A DNA stretch of 64,000 bases, taken from NCBI RefSeq assembly GCF_010731635.1, contig NZ_AP022583.1:1178001-1242000 (forward strand). The letters run 5' to 3'. Made by a program: the position numbers and the translations under genes. This document shows positions 43,219 to 52,063 of this stretch, in pieces (position 1 is the first letter of the stretch; each line of letters starts with the position of its first letter). Origin of the DNA: Mycobacterium noviomagense (GTDB lineage Bacteria; Actinomycetota; Actinomycetes; Mycobacteriales; Mycobacteriaceae). The notes under the pieces were generated by a model, which was given only the letters and a program-made list of their open reading frames with translations, made no database searches and had not been told where the DNA came from.

Positions 43219-44847
43219 TCAGGATGATTTGATCATTGTGAACCCCTTGTAGCCGGCCCCGGCCACCTCGGCGCAGATGTCGTTGTAGACGGCGAACCCA
43301 CCGACGAACAACATAAAGACCCGCGGCTTGCCGGGAACGTTGGCACCCATGTACCAGGAGTTCGCCTTGGGGAAGAGCGTTGCCTCGGCGCGCTGGACGC
43401 ACTCGGCGATCCAGTTGTCCACGGCTTCCGGGGTGGCCTCGATGGCGGTGTAACCGTGCTCGTCGAGATAGGCGATGCAGTCGGCAATCCAGTTCACGTG
43501 CGCCTCGGCATGCAGCACCATGTTGGCCAAGACGCCCGGCGCGCCCGGCCCGGTGACGATGAACAGGTTGGGGAACCCGTCCACGGCGAGACCCAAATAT
43601 GTGCGGGGCCCGTCCTTCCAGTCCTCGCGCAGCAGTTCGCGACCACGGCCGACGATGTCGATGTTGGCTAATGCGCCCGTCATCGCGTCGAAGCCGGTGG
43701 CCAAGACAATCATGTCCACGTCGTAGTGGGCGCTGCTGGTGTTGATTCCGGTGGCGTCGACAGATTCGATCGGGGTCTGGCGGACGCTGATCAGCTCGAC
43801 GTGCGACTTGTTGAAGGTCTGAAAGTAGTTGGTGTCCGTGCAGATACGCTTAGTGCCGATCGGGTGGTCGTTGGGGATCAGCAGATCGGCCACCTCAGGA
43901 TCATCGATGACCGCGCGGACTTTCTCCTCGTAGAACTTCCTCGCTTCCTCGTTGGCGGCCGGGTCGATCATCTGGTCGGCGAAGGTCTTGGAGAATAGGA
44001 CACCGCCCAGCTGCCAACGTTTTTCGAACGCCGCTCGACGCTCCTCGGGCGATGCTTCCATCGTCTTCTGGTGATGAGGAACATGCGGTGAGCCGCCACC
44101 ACTGCGCCACGAAAGCCGGCGCCGCTCCGCGTAATTCGCTTTGATCTGCGCCATGTCCGCAGCGGTCAGCGGCTTGTTGCCGGCCGGAACGCTGAAGTTG
44201 GGCGTGCGCTGGAAAACATAGAGTTGTGCCGCCTGTTCTGCGATTACCGGAATCGATTGGATGCCCGAGGAACCTGTGCCGATCACCGCGACGCGCTTCC
44301 CGCTGAAATCAACAGGTTCATGGGGCCAATGGGCGGTGTGGTACACCTCGCCGGCAAAGCTGTCCAGTCCAGGGAAATCGGGTGTCAGCGCAACAGACAG
44401 TGAGCCGGTGGCCATCAGGCAGAACCGGGCGGTGACGACGTCGCCGTTGTCGGTGGTCACTGTCCAGTGCAGCGTTTTCTCGTCGAAGACCGCTGAGGTG
44501 ACCCGGGTGTTGAAGGTGATGTCCTTGCGAAGATCGAGTTTGTCGGTGACCCAGTTGATGTAGCGCAGGATCTCGGCTTGTGTGGCATACTTCTCGGTCC
44601 AGTTCCACTGCTGCTGCAGTTCGTCGGAGAACGAGTAGCAGTAGTCGATACTTTCGACGTCGCAGCGGCAACCGGGATACCGGTTGAAGTACCAGGTGCC
44701 GCCGACGTCGGGAGCGGCTTCGAACACGCGCACCGACAACCCCTGCGAGCGCAGTTTGTGCAGGGCGTACAGGCCGGCGAATCCGGCGCCGACAACCACG
44801 GCATCAAGGGGCACGACGGGACGGTAGACCTCTACGTCGGCCCCCAA
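43219..44847 (-). CDS. Type I Baeyer-Villiger monooxygenase
   Basis: A 542-residue FAD/NADPH monooxygenase. The first Rossmann motif is VVVGAGFAGLYAL (18-30), the BVMO fingerprint FAGEVYHTAHWP (164-175) is complete, and the second Rossmann motif is AVIGTGSSGIQ (187-197). Type I BVMOs insert an oxygen beside a ketone, giving an ester or lactone; steroid and cyclohexanone types have this build. The apparent start is TTG at 44847; a GTG some 11 codons downstream (VPLDAVVVG) is possible. It is divergent from the HsaA-like gene across a 296-bp region. Confidence 0.9.
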   Translation of the reverse strand: MGADVEVYRPVVPLDAVVVGAGFAGLYALHKLRSQGLSVRVFEAAPDVGGTWYFNRYPGCRCDVESIDYCYSFSDELQQQWNWTEKYATQAEILRYINWVTDKLDLRKDITFNTRVTSAVFDEKTLHWTVTTDNGDVVTARFCLMATGSLSVALTPDFPGLDSFAGEVYHTAHWPHEPVDFSGKRVAVIGTGSSGIQSIPVIAEQAAQLYVFQRTPNFSVPAGNKPLTAADMAQIKANYAERRRLSWRSGGGSPHVPHHQKTMEASPEERRAAFEKRWQLGGVLFSKTFADQMIDPAANEEARKFYEEKVRAVIDDPEVADLLIPNDHPIGTKRICTDTNYFQTFNKSHVELISVRQTPIESVDATGINTSSAHYDVDMIVLATGFDAMTGALANIDIVGRGRELLREDWKDGPRTYLGLAVDGFPNLFIVTGPGAPGVLANMVLHAEAHVNWIADCIAYLDEHGYTAIEATPEAVDNWIAECVQRAEATLFPKANSWYMGANVPGKPRVFMLFVGGFAVYNDICAEVAGAGYKGFTMIKSS

Positions 44848-45143
44848 CGAGTTGCTTCCCGGTCACCGGACGCCTTGCCTCGTCGGCCCGGATTGGTGGG
44901 CATCTACGACGGCCCCGCCCGCGGCGAGATGCACGTTTTACAGACCGGCTCTCGCACTTTTCCTGCAAAACGTTGGTTTGGCGCGGTCTTGAATAGCTTC
45001 ACCCGCACAACGCGTTGATTGCCGAGGCGCGAGCGCCCCGACGACCACAGCACGCAGAAGTTTCCGCTCACCGGGATCGCCTTCGGTTCGGCACGGACTG
45101 CGGTAGACCATTACTAGGGCCCACCCACGTAAGGATGAACGAT
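44848..45143. promoter_or_regulatory. Divergent promoter region of the ring-cleavage cluster
   Basis: A 296-bp gap between the BVMO operon (minus) and the HsaA-like operon (plus). No gene is supported. It contains the 10-bp palindrome CAACGCGTTG (45008-45017) and a related AAAACGTTGGTTT stretch at about 44968-44980, both possible operator halves. No full KstR consensus was found here. Confidence 0.45.
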
Positions 45144-46328
45144 ATGAGCGAGCGGGTAATCGACCGGGTAATGGCAATGGCGGATCAGTTGCGCAGCCAG
45201 GCCGCAGAAGCCGAAAAAATTGGCCGGCTGACCGACGATACCGTCAAGCTGATGAAGGGGGCCGGCCTGATCCGGCTGTTGCAAACCAAGCAGTACCAAG
45301 GGTTTGAGGCCCATCCCCGCGAGTGGGCCGAGACGGTGATGGCAACCGCAGCCCTGGATCCGGCCGCCGGCTGGATCGTCGGCGTCGTAGGGGTGCACCC
45401 CTACCAACTGGCCTATGCCGACCCGAAGGTGCCCGCCGAAATCTGGGCCGACGACGTCGATACCTGGATGGCCTCCCCCTACGCGCCGCAGGGTGTGGCC
45501 AAGCCTGTCGACGGCGGCTACATCTTCAACGGTCGCTGGCAGTTCAGCTCGGGCACCGATCATTGCGACTGGATCATCCTGGGCGCGATGCTCGGCGACG
45601 ACAAGGGTGTGCCGTTGATGCCGCCCCAGATGCTGCACATGATCCTGCCGCGCAAGGATTACGAGATCGTCGAAGACTCGTGGAATGTTGTGGGGCTGCG
45701 CGGAACCGGTTCCAAGGACGTCATCGTCAAGGACGCGTTCGTCCCGACCTACCGGACGATGGATGCGACCAAAGTGATGGACGGCACCGCCCAGCGCGAG
45801 GCTGGCATGACCGAGCCGCTGTATCTGATGCCGTGGTCGACGATGTTCCCGCTGGGCATTTCCGCGGCGACCATCGGCATCGCCGAAGGAGCGCTCGCCG
45901 CACACTTGGACTACCAACGCGAGCGCGTCAGCGCCACCGGAACCGCCATCAAGGACGACCCCTACGTCATGTATGCCATCGGCGAAGCAGCAGCCGACAT
46001 CAACGCCGCCCGCCAGGAGCTGCTTGCCAACGTCGACCGCATCTACGACATCGTCGCTTCAGGCCAGGAGGTGTCGTTCGCGGACCGCGCGGCCGGTCGG
46101 CGCACGCAGATCCGCGCGGTGTGGCGTGCGGTGTCGGCGGTCGACGAGATCTTCGCGCGCTCGGGCGGGAACGCGGCGCGGATGGATAAACCGCTGCAAC
46201 GCTATTGGCGTGACGTGCACGTCGGCCACCTGCACGCCATCCATGTCCCCGGCACCGCCTACCACGCATCTGCACTGAGTTCGCTGGGCATCGATCCGCC
46301 CGAGGGTCCGCTGCGGGCATTGATCTAG
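45144..46328 (+). CDS. HsaA-like flavin-dependent monooxygenase (acyl-CoA dehydrogenase fold)
   Basis: A 394-residue protein of the acyl-CoA dehydrogenase/two-component hydroxylase family: MADQLRSQAAEAEKIGRLTDD, LDPAAGWIVGVVGVHPYQLA, GGYIFNGRWQFSSGTDHCDW and VVGLRGTGSKDV. This is the group of HsaA and p-hydroxyphenylacetate hydroxylase oxygenase components. It lacks the dehydrogenase EGT glutamate. It would ortho-hydroxylate a phenolic (seco)steroid using reduced flavin. ATG 45144 is chosen because AAGG lies 9 nt upstream, and its length equals what I recall for HsaA. No flavin reductase (HsaB) gene is adjacent. It is 9 bp before the extradiol dioxygenase. Confidence 0.85.
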   Translation: MSERVIDRVMAMADQLRSQAAEAEKIGRLTDDTVKLMKGAGLIRLLQTKQYQGFEAHPREWAETVMATAALDPAAGWIVGVVGVHPYQLAYADPKVPAEIWADDVDTWMASPYAPQGVAKPVDGGYIFNGRWQFSSGTDHCDWIILGAMLGDDKGVPLMPPQMLHMILPRKDYEIVEDSWNVVGLRGTGSKDVIVKDAFVPTYRTMDATKVMDGTAQREAGMTEPLYLMPWSTMFPLGISAATIGIAEGALAAHLDYQRERVSATGTAIKDDPYVMYAIGEAAADINAARQELLANVDRIYDIVASGQEVSFADRAAGRRTQIRAVWRAVSAVDEIFARSGGNAARMDKPLQRYWRDVHVGHLHAIHVPGTAYHASALSSLGIDPPEGPLRALI

Positions 46329-46337
46329 GAGGCGACC

Positions 46338-47246
46338 GTGAGCGATCTGAAAAGCCTGGGCTACATCACCATCTCCACCAACGACATCGAACGCTGGCGG
46401 CATTTCGCCTTCGGTGTCTTGGGGTTCGCCGAAGGCAAGGGTCCTGACGCGTCGGCGCTGTACCTGCGGATGGATGAGCGCGCGGCCCGGCTCATCGTGG
46501 TGCCCGGCGAAACCGACCGGGTGCTCACCGTCGGCTGGGAAGTGCGCGACCACCCGGCCCTGCAGCGGGTTAAAGCAGCCCTCGACGGCGCCGGGCTTGC
46601 GTTCAAGCAGTTGTCCACCGACGAGGCCGAGGCCCGCCGGGTGGAAGAGGTGATCACCTTCGAGGATCCGGCCGGTACCACGCTCGAGGTGTTTCACGGT
46701 GCGGTGCTCGACCACAGCCCTGTCGTCACCCCGTTCGGGGCGAAGTTCGTCACCGGCGACCAAGGCATGGGCCACGTCGTCGTGCCGGCGACCGACCCCA
46801 ATGCGCTGTTCGACTTCTACACCGATTTGCTGGGTTTCCGGTCCCGCGGCGCATTCCGCGTACCGCTGCCCAAAGAGTTCGGTCCGGTGCGGGTGCGCTT
46901 CCTCGGCATCAACGAGCGCCACCACAGCCTGGCCATTGTCCCAGCCGCACACCAGCGCGACCCGCGCCTCGTCCACATCATGGTGGAAGTGGACAGCCTC
47001 GACACGGTGGGGCAGGCGCTGGACCGCGTCAATGCCGAGGGTTTCCAGCTGTCCTCGACGCTCGGGCGGCACACCAACGACAAAATGGTGTCGTTCTACG
47101 TACGCGCGCCCGGCGGCTGGGACATCGAGTTCGGCACCGACGGTATGCGAGTCGACGAAACCTATTACACCGCAGAAGAAATCACAGCCGACAGCTACTG
47201 GGGTCATCAGTGGGTGAGCGACCTCCCGGTGGCGATGCGCCCGTGA
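46338..47246 (+). CDS. Extradiol ring-cleavage dioxygenase (HsaC/BphC-like)
   Basis: A 302-residue type I extradiol dioxygenase with two vicinal-oxygen-chelate modules. The Fe(II) ligands are visible in the C-terminal half: His in GMGHVVV, His in LVHIMVEV and Glu in GWDIEFG. The second-sphere His/Tyr region (KMVSFYVRAP) is also present. It opens a catechol ring at the meta position, as HsaC does for 3,4-DHSA. It starts 9 bp after the HsaA-like gene, after GGAGGCGACC, and its stop overlaps the next flavoprotein start (GTGA). Confidence 0.9.
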   Translation: MSDLKSLGYITISTNDIERWRHFAFGVLGFAEGKGPDASALYLRMDERAARLIVVPGETDRVLTVGWEVRDHPALQRVKAALDGAGLAFKQLSTDEAEARRVEEVITFEDPAGTTLEVFHGAVLDHSPVVTPFGAKFVTGDQGMGHVVVPATDPNALFDFYTDLLGFRSRGAFRVPLPKEFGPVRVRFLGINERHHSLAIVPAAHQRDPRLVHIMVEVDSLDTVGQALDRVNAEGFQLSSTLGRHTNDKMVSFYVRAPGGWDIEFGTDGMRVDETYYTAEEITADSYWGHQWVSDLPVAMRP

Positions 47247-48709
47247 CACTCGGCGCCGACGTGCACCCCGTCTCGGCGTCGTCGATCGGCACGTGGGACT
47301 ACGAGGCCGACGTCGTCATCGCCGGATACGGGGTCGCCGGCGCGGCCGCGGCGGTCGAGGCCGCCAGATCCGGTGCCGACGTCCTGGTGCTTGAACGCAC
47401 CGGCTCGTGGGGCGGGGCGGCGGCCATGGCCGGCGGGTTCATCTATCTGGGCGGTGGCACACCGTTGCAAAAGGCTTGCGGTTTCGACGATTCCGTCGAC
47501 AACATGGCGGCCTTCCTTAATGTCGCGATGGGGCCCGGCGCCGACGAGAACCGAATTGCCGACTACTGCGCCGGCAGCGTGGAGCACTTCAACTGGCTGG
47601 TCGACTGCGGCGTGCCTTTCAAGGCGGAGTACTTTTCCGAGCCCGGCTGGGAGCCGATGGGCGACCAGGGCCTGATGTACAGCGGCGGAGAAAACTCCTA
47701 CCCGTTCAACACCATCACGACTCCTGCGCCGCGCGGACACGTGCCGCAGATGTCGAACAAGAAGCAGGGCGAAGCGAGCGCCGGCTACATGCTGATGAAA
47801 CCGCTCGTGGACACCGCCACCGGCGCTGGCGCGCGGGCCATCTATGACGTTCGGGGGCAGCGACTGGTCGTCGAATCCGACGGCCGGGTCGTGGGACTGT
47901 GCGCCCGCCAGTACGGCGATGAGGTGACGATCCGTGCGCGCCGCGGAGTGGTGCTGGCGATGGGCAGCTTCGCCTACAACGACACAATGGTCGCCCAGTA
48001 CGCGCCGCGGATCGCCGGGCGACCGGCCGCGTCGATCGAGCAGCACGACGGTCAGGCGATCAGGATGGCGCAGGCGCTGGGCGCCGATCTGGCCCATATG
48101 GACGCCACCGAGGTGGCGATCTTCATCGACCCGCAGCAGTTGGTGCGGGGCATCCTGGTCAATGGCCGCGGCCAACGTTATGTCCCCGAGGACACCTACC
48201 CGGGGCGCGTCGGGCAGCTCACCCTCTACCATCAGGACAACACCGCGTACCTGATCGTCGACGAGGCCGCGCAGGAAGAAGCGATGGCATCGTGGTCGCC
48301 TCGGTTGATGCTGCGCCAGCCGACGTGGGTGTGCGAAACCGTTGCCGAGCTCGAGGGCGAGATCGGTTTGGCGCCCGGCTCACTGCAGGCCACCGTGGCC
48401 GCCTACAACGACGGCGCGACCCGCGGCGAGGATCCGTTGCTGCACAAGAAGTCCGAGTGGTTGCGCCCGATCGGGTCACCGGTCGGTGCGATCGATCTGC
48501 GCGAAAGCACCGGCGGGTTCACGCTCGGGGGGTTGAAGACCACGCTGGATTCCGAGGTGCTGCATGTCAGCGGGGAGCAGATCCCCGGTCTGTATGCGGC
48601 AGGCCGCTGTACGGCTGGGCTGGCCGCGTGGGGGTACGCCAGCGGGATCTCGCTTGGCGACGGCAGCTTCTACGGCCGCCGCGCCGGTCGTGCCGCGGCC
48701 AAGGGCTGA
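47243..48709 (+). CDS. KstD-like FAD-dependent dehydrogenase (fumarate reductase/ketosteroid family), short form
   Basis: A 488-residue flavoprotein: FAD motif VVIAGYGVAGAAAAVEAARSG, GGAAAMAGGFIYLGGG and a C-terminal GLYAAGRCTAGLAAWGYASGISLGDG. Length and motifs fit the family containing ketosteroid delta1- and delta4(5alpha)-dehydrogenases and Rv1817-like flavoproteins. GTG 47243 overlaps the dioxygenase stop; an upstream GTG at 47210 is an alternative. Third gene of the HsaA-like/HsaC-like operon. The bond oxidised is not certain. Confidence 0.82.
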   Translation: MTLGADVHPVSASSIGTWDYEADVVIAGYGVAGAAAAVEAARSGADVLVLERTGSWGGAAAMAGGFIYLGGGTPLQKACGFDDSVDNMAAFLNVAMGPGADENRIADYCAGSVEHFNWLVDCGVPFKAEYFSEPGWEPMGDQGLMYSGGENSYPFNTITTPAPRGHVPQMSNKKQGEASAGYMLMKPLVDTATGAGARAIYDVRGQRLVVESDGRVVGLCARQYGDEVTIRARRGVVLAMGSFAYNDTMVAQYAPRIAGRPAASIEQHDGQAIRMAQALGADLAHMDATEVAIFIDPQQLVRGILVNGRGQRYVPEDTYPGRVGQLTLYHQDNTAYLIVDEAAQEEAMASWSPRLMLRQPTWVCETVAELEGEIGLAPGSLQATVAAYNDGATRGEDPLLHKKSEWLRPIGSPVGAIDLRESTGGFTLGGLKTTLDSEVLHVSGEQIPGLYAAGRCTAGLAAWGYASGISLGDGSFYGRRAGRAAAKG

Positions 48710-48801
48710 GCCTTCCGCTATTCATCGAGGTCAGCGGCGTGGACTGCTTCGATTTGTGGCGTGCGTGTGACAACGACCACACCTGTATGGTACAAACAGG
48801 C

Positions 48802-48820
48802 ATATTTCTATTAGAAATAT
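48802..48820. promoter_or_regulatory. Perfect AT-rich palindrome: candidate IclR operator
   Basis: ATATTTCTA, central T, TAGAAATAT: a perfect 19-bp palindrome in otherwise GC-rich DNA. It lies directly before the AGGAGGA ribosome site and 14 nt before the GTG of the IclR gene. Position and symmetry are those of an autoregulatory operator. Confidence 0.68.
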
Positions 48821-48834
48821 CAGGAGGACGTGCC

Positions 48835-49668
48835 GTGACCGCCGAATCCACCACCCCAAGTGCCGTCATCGACCGGGTGTCGTTGGTGCTCGACGCTTTC
48901 GACGGTCCGGGCCGGTTGACGCTGGCCCAGATTGTGCGGCGCACCGGCCTGCCGCGCTCCTCCGCACACCGCATGCTCGAGCGGCTGGTGCAACTGCGCT
49001 GGCTTCGCCGAAGCGGTCGCGACTATGAACTCGGCATGCGACTGGTCGAACTGGGATCCCTTGCGGTACACCAAGATCGGCTGCACCGGGCTGCGTCACC
49101 ACTGCTGCATGATCTCCACCGGGCCACCGGGATGGTCGCCCACCTGGCCGTCCTCGACGGCGCCGATGTGGTGTACCTCGAGAAGGTCGGCGATCAGATG
49201 GTCGCGGCGATCCCCAGCCGGGTTGGTGGACGCCAGCCGGCACACTGCACAGCGGTGGGCAAAGCGATCCTCGCGTACAGCGACGGCGCCGACGCGATCG
49301 ATTTCGCCGGCCGCAAAACCAGATACTCGATCAGCAGCCTGGCGCAGTTGACCGCCGAACTGGCCAAGGTTCGCGCCCGCGGAATCGCATTCGACCGGGA
49401 AGAGTCCTTGCCCGGATTCGGTTGTGTTGCAGCGCCGATCGGCGATCCGGGTGAGGCCATCGCAGCCGTGTCGATATGCGGACCGATGAGCCGGATCATG
49501 TTCGACCGGCGCATGGCCGCGCCGGTGCGCATGACGGCAATGAACATTTGGCGCAATCTCGAAGACGGTCCGCAGCGCGTGGCGCCGACGCTGCAGCCGC
49601 TGCGGCCGTTGTGCGCCGGCCTCGCACTTGGTCGCGCCCGCGAATCGGCTGCGCTGCAATACGCATGA
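48835..49668 (+). CDS. IclR-family transcriptional regulator
   Basis: A 277-residue IclR protein. The winged HTH is at residues 20-60 (LTLAQIVRRTGLPRSSAHRMLERLVQLRWL). The effector domain includes VVYLEKVGDQ, HCTAVGKAILAY and GFGCVAAPI. GTG 48835 follows AGGAGGACGTGCC. It lies between the KstD-like short flavoprotein and the second KstD-like gene, so it probably controls the ring-cleavage operons. Effectors of the family are aromatic acids and related small acids. It shares its strand with both neighbours, and its stop is 8 nt before the next start. Confidence 0.9.
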   Translation: MTAESTTPSAVIDRVSLVLDAFDGPGRLTLAQIVRRTGLPRSSAHRMLERLVQLRWLRRSGRDYELGMRLVELGSLAVHQDRLHRAASPLLHDLHRATGMVAHLAVLDGADVVYLEKVGDQMVAAIPSRVGGRQPAHCTAVGKAILAYSDGADAIDFAGRKTRYSISSLAQLTAELAKVRARGIAFDREESLPGFGCVAAPIGDPGEAIAAVSICGPMSRIMFDRRMAAPVRMTAMNIWRNLEDGPQRVAPTLQPLRPLCAGLALGRARESAALQYA

Positions 49669-49675
49669 GGCTTCC

Positions 49676-51379
49676 GTGACGACTGCGCAACCTGCCACCA
49701 TCCCGGCCGGAATGCCCTTGCGCGACACGGTGGTCGACCTTCTCGTCATCGGCTCCGGGACGGGAATGGCAGCGGCTTTGACAGCGCGCGAGTGCGGATT
49801 GAACGTATTGATCGTGGAGAAGTCGTCTTATGTCGGCGGCTCGACCGCCCGTTCCGGCGGCGCATTGTGGTTGCCCGCCAGCCCGATCCTCGAGGAACAC
49901 GGCGCTGTAGACACCGTGGAGCGTGCCCAAACGTACCTCGCCTCGGCGGTGGCAGGCACCGCACCGGGCAAACGATCCGCCGGTTACCTGCGCAACGTGA
50001 CCGGGACGGCTGACATGCTGCGCCGCACCACCCGGCTCAAGCTGGCATGGGCCAAGGACTATTCGGACTACCACCCCGAGGCGCCGGGTGGCACCGCGCA
50101 GGGTCGGACCTGCGAATGCCGACCGCTGAACACGAAGATCCTCGGCGAGTACCGGACCCGGCTGCGCCCCGGGCTCATGGAGCCCAAGGTTCCCATGCCC
50201 ACCACCACCGCTGACTATCGGTGGATGAACCTGATGGTCCGGGTTCCGCGAAAAGGCATGCCGACCATAGCCAAACGCCTCGCCCAAGGGGTGGGCGGAC
50301 TGCTGCTGGGCCGGCGTTACGCCGCGGGAGGGCAGGCCCTGGCCGCAGGACTGTTCGCCGGTGTTCTGCGCGCGGAGATCCCGATTTGGACTAACACCGC
50401 ACTTCATCGCTTGACCATGGACGGCGCGCGGGTCACCGGCGCAGTGGTGGGCCACAACGGCCACGAAATCACTGTCGGCGCGCGGCGAGGCGTGGTGCTT
50501 GCCGCCGGCGGGTTCGATCACAGCATGGACATGCGATGGAAGTTCCAGTCCGAGTCCCTCGGCGAGCACATGAGCCTGGGCGCCGAAACGAATACCGGCG
50601 ACGCAATCCGGTCCGCTCAAGACGTCGGCGCGGCAACCGATCTCATGGATCAGGCATGGTGGTTTCCGGCCGTGGCACCGCTGCCGGGCGCGGCACCTCC
50701 CGTGATGCTGGCCGAGCGGTCCCTGCCCGGCTCGCTGATTATCGATCAGCACGGGACACGGTTCGTCAATGAGGCAACGGATTACATGTCATTCGGGCAA
50801 CGTGTCCTGGAGCGGGAACGCTCGGGTGATCCGGTCGGATCCATGTGGATCGTCTTCGACCAGCAGTACCGCAACAGCTATGTCTTTGCCGGCAAGCTGT
50901 TTCCGCGGATGCCGATTCCGCGGGCGTGGTTCCAGGCGGGGATTGCCCATCGGTCGGACGAGCTCGCTGAACTTCCCGACATGATTGGTGTTCCCCGATC
51001 AGAGTTCACCGCTACCGTGACGCGGTTCAACGAGATGTCGCGAGCGGGGTATGACGCGGAGTTCCACCGCGGCAGCAGCGCCTACGACCGCTACTACGGC
51101 GATCCGACCATCGCTCCGAACCCGAATCTGCGCGCCCTCGACAAGGGCCCGTTCTATGCGGTGAAGATGGTGCTCAGCGACCTGGGCACCTGTGGCGGTC
51201 TGCGCGCCGACGACCATGCGCGGGTGCTGCGCGAAGACGGCAGTGTGATCGAAGGCCTATACGCGATTGGCAATACCGCAGCGAACGCATTCGGGACCAC
51301 TTATCCCGGCGCCGGCGCCACGATCGCCCAGGGATTGGTGTACGGCTACATTGCCGCCCGCGCTGCGGCCGGAGTGTGA
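49676..51379 (+). CDS. 3-Ketosteroid delta1-dehydrogenase-like flavoprotein (KstD type)
   Basis: A 567-residue flavoprotein of KstD length. The FAD motif is LLVIGSGTGMAAALTARECG, then VEKSSYVGGSTARSGGALWLP, a substrate domain and the C-terminal GNTAANAFGTTYPGAGATIAQG. The Tyr and Gly of YPGAG correspond to catalytic Tyr487/Gly491 of the rhodococcal enzyme. It would desaturate ring A of a 3-ketosteroid, the step before ring-B opening. GTG 49676 is used; an in-frame GTG 16 codons upstream overlaps the IclR gene. It converges with the PadR gene, stop to stop. Confidence 0.85.
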   Translation: MTTAQPATIPAGMPLRDTVVDLLVIGSGTGMAAALTARECGLNVLIVEKSSYVGGSTARSGGALWLPASPILEEHGAVDTVERAQTYLASAVAGTAPGKRSAGYLRNVTGTADMLRRTTRLKLAWAKDYSDYHPEAPGGTAQGRTCECRPLNTKILGEYRTRLRPGLMEPKVPMPTTTADYRWMNLMVRVPRKGMPTIAKRLAQGVGGLLLGRRYAAGGQALAAGLFAGVLRAEIPIWTNTALHRLTMDGARVTGAVVGHNGHEITVGARRGVVLAAGGFDHSMDMRWKFQSESLGEHMSLGAETNTGDAIRSAQDVGAATDLMDQAWWFPAVAPLPGAAPPVMLAERSLPGSLIIDQHGTRFVNEATDYMSFGQRVLERERSGDPVGSMWIVFDQQYRNSYVFAGKLFPRMPIPRAWFQAGIAHRSDELAELPDMIGVPRSEFTATVTRFNEMSRAGYDAEFHRGSSAYDRYYGDPTIAPNPNLRALDKGPFYAVKMVLSDLGTCGGLRADDHARVLREDGSVIEGLYAIGNTAANAFGTTYPGAGATIAQGLVYGYIAARAAAGV

Positions 51380-52054
51380 TCAGTCCGGTTCCTCGGCGTT
51401 GGCTTTCTTCTCGATCTCGTACCAGAATTCGGGTGAGGGCCAAGGAGTTTTCGTGGGCCCGCCTTCCTTGGCTCGGGGGAACCTGGCTTCAGCTTCGTCG
51501 AGCTCTTTGATCATCTTCAGCGCTAGTTCCCGTTCGTTGGCGTAATACCGCTCGGCCCACTGTAACGCGACGCGGGCATATGCCCACGACGGATCCGCAG
51601 CGGCCCACCTAGCATCCTTCGCGGCCTTGCGCTGCATTTCGTCGGCATACTCCACGTGTTCTTGCAGCACCTCTTTGAGCCGTCCCGGGCTGGTGAGATG
51701 CGCCAAGGTCACCCGCAGCAGCGGCCCATGCTTGAGCGTCGGTGGATCGACCGGTGCCTCGTTAGCCCAACGAGTCACCGCGTCCAGCCCGGCTTCAGTG
51801 ATCTTGTACAGCCGGCGATTACGTGCGCCACCAGTGTTCTCGACACGAGAAGTCACCAGTCCCAGCTGCTCCAGCTTTTTGAGCTCAGAGTAGATCTGGC
51901 TGTAAGCCGGGCTGCCGTAGTAGAAGCGCATACTCCAGTCGATCCACTTTCGGATGTCGTAACCCGAAAGCTCGTGTTCGTAGGACAGTATGCCGAGCAG
52001 TGCCCAGCTGGTCGCCGCGAGATTCGGCCACTCCGGCGGATCGCTGCCTGCCAT
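51380..52054 (-). CDS. PadR/Vir-type transcriptional regulator
   Basis: A 224-residue PadR-family protein. The winged helix spans residues 14-90 (ATSWALLGILSYEHELSGYDIRKWI, SQIYSELKKLEQLGLVTSRVE, RRLYKITEAGLDAV), followed by a long helical Vir domain (LKEVLQEHVEYADEMQRKA). It lies 9 nt after the amidohydrolase gene on the same strand and likely shares its transcript. It may sense a phenolic or ring-cleavage product; the effector is not evident. Confidence 0.9.
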   Translation of the reverse strand: MAGSDPPEWPNLAATSWALLGILSYEHELSGYDIRKWIDWSMRFYYGSPAYSQIYSELKKLEQLGLVTSRVENTGGARNRRLYKITEAGLDAVTRWANEAPVDPPTLKHGPLLRVTLAHLTSPGRLKEVLQEHVEYADEMQRKAAKDARWAAADPSWAYARVALQWAERYYANERELALKMIKELDEAEARFPRAKEGGPTKTPWPSPEFWYEIEKKANAEEPD

Positions 52055-52063
52055 TCGACTAGG

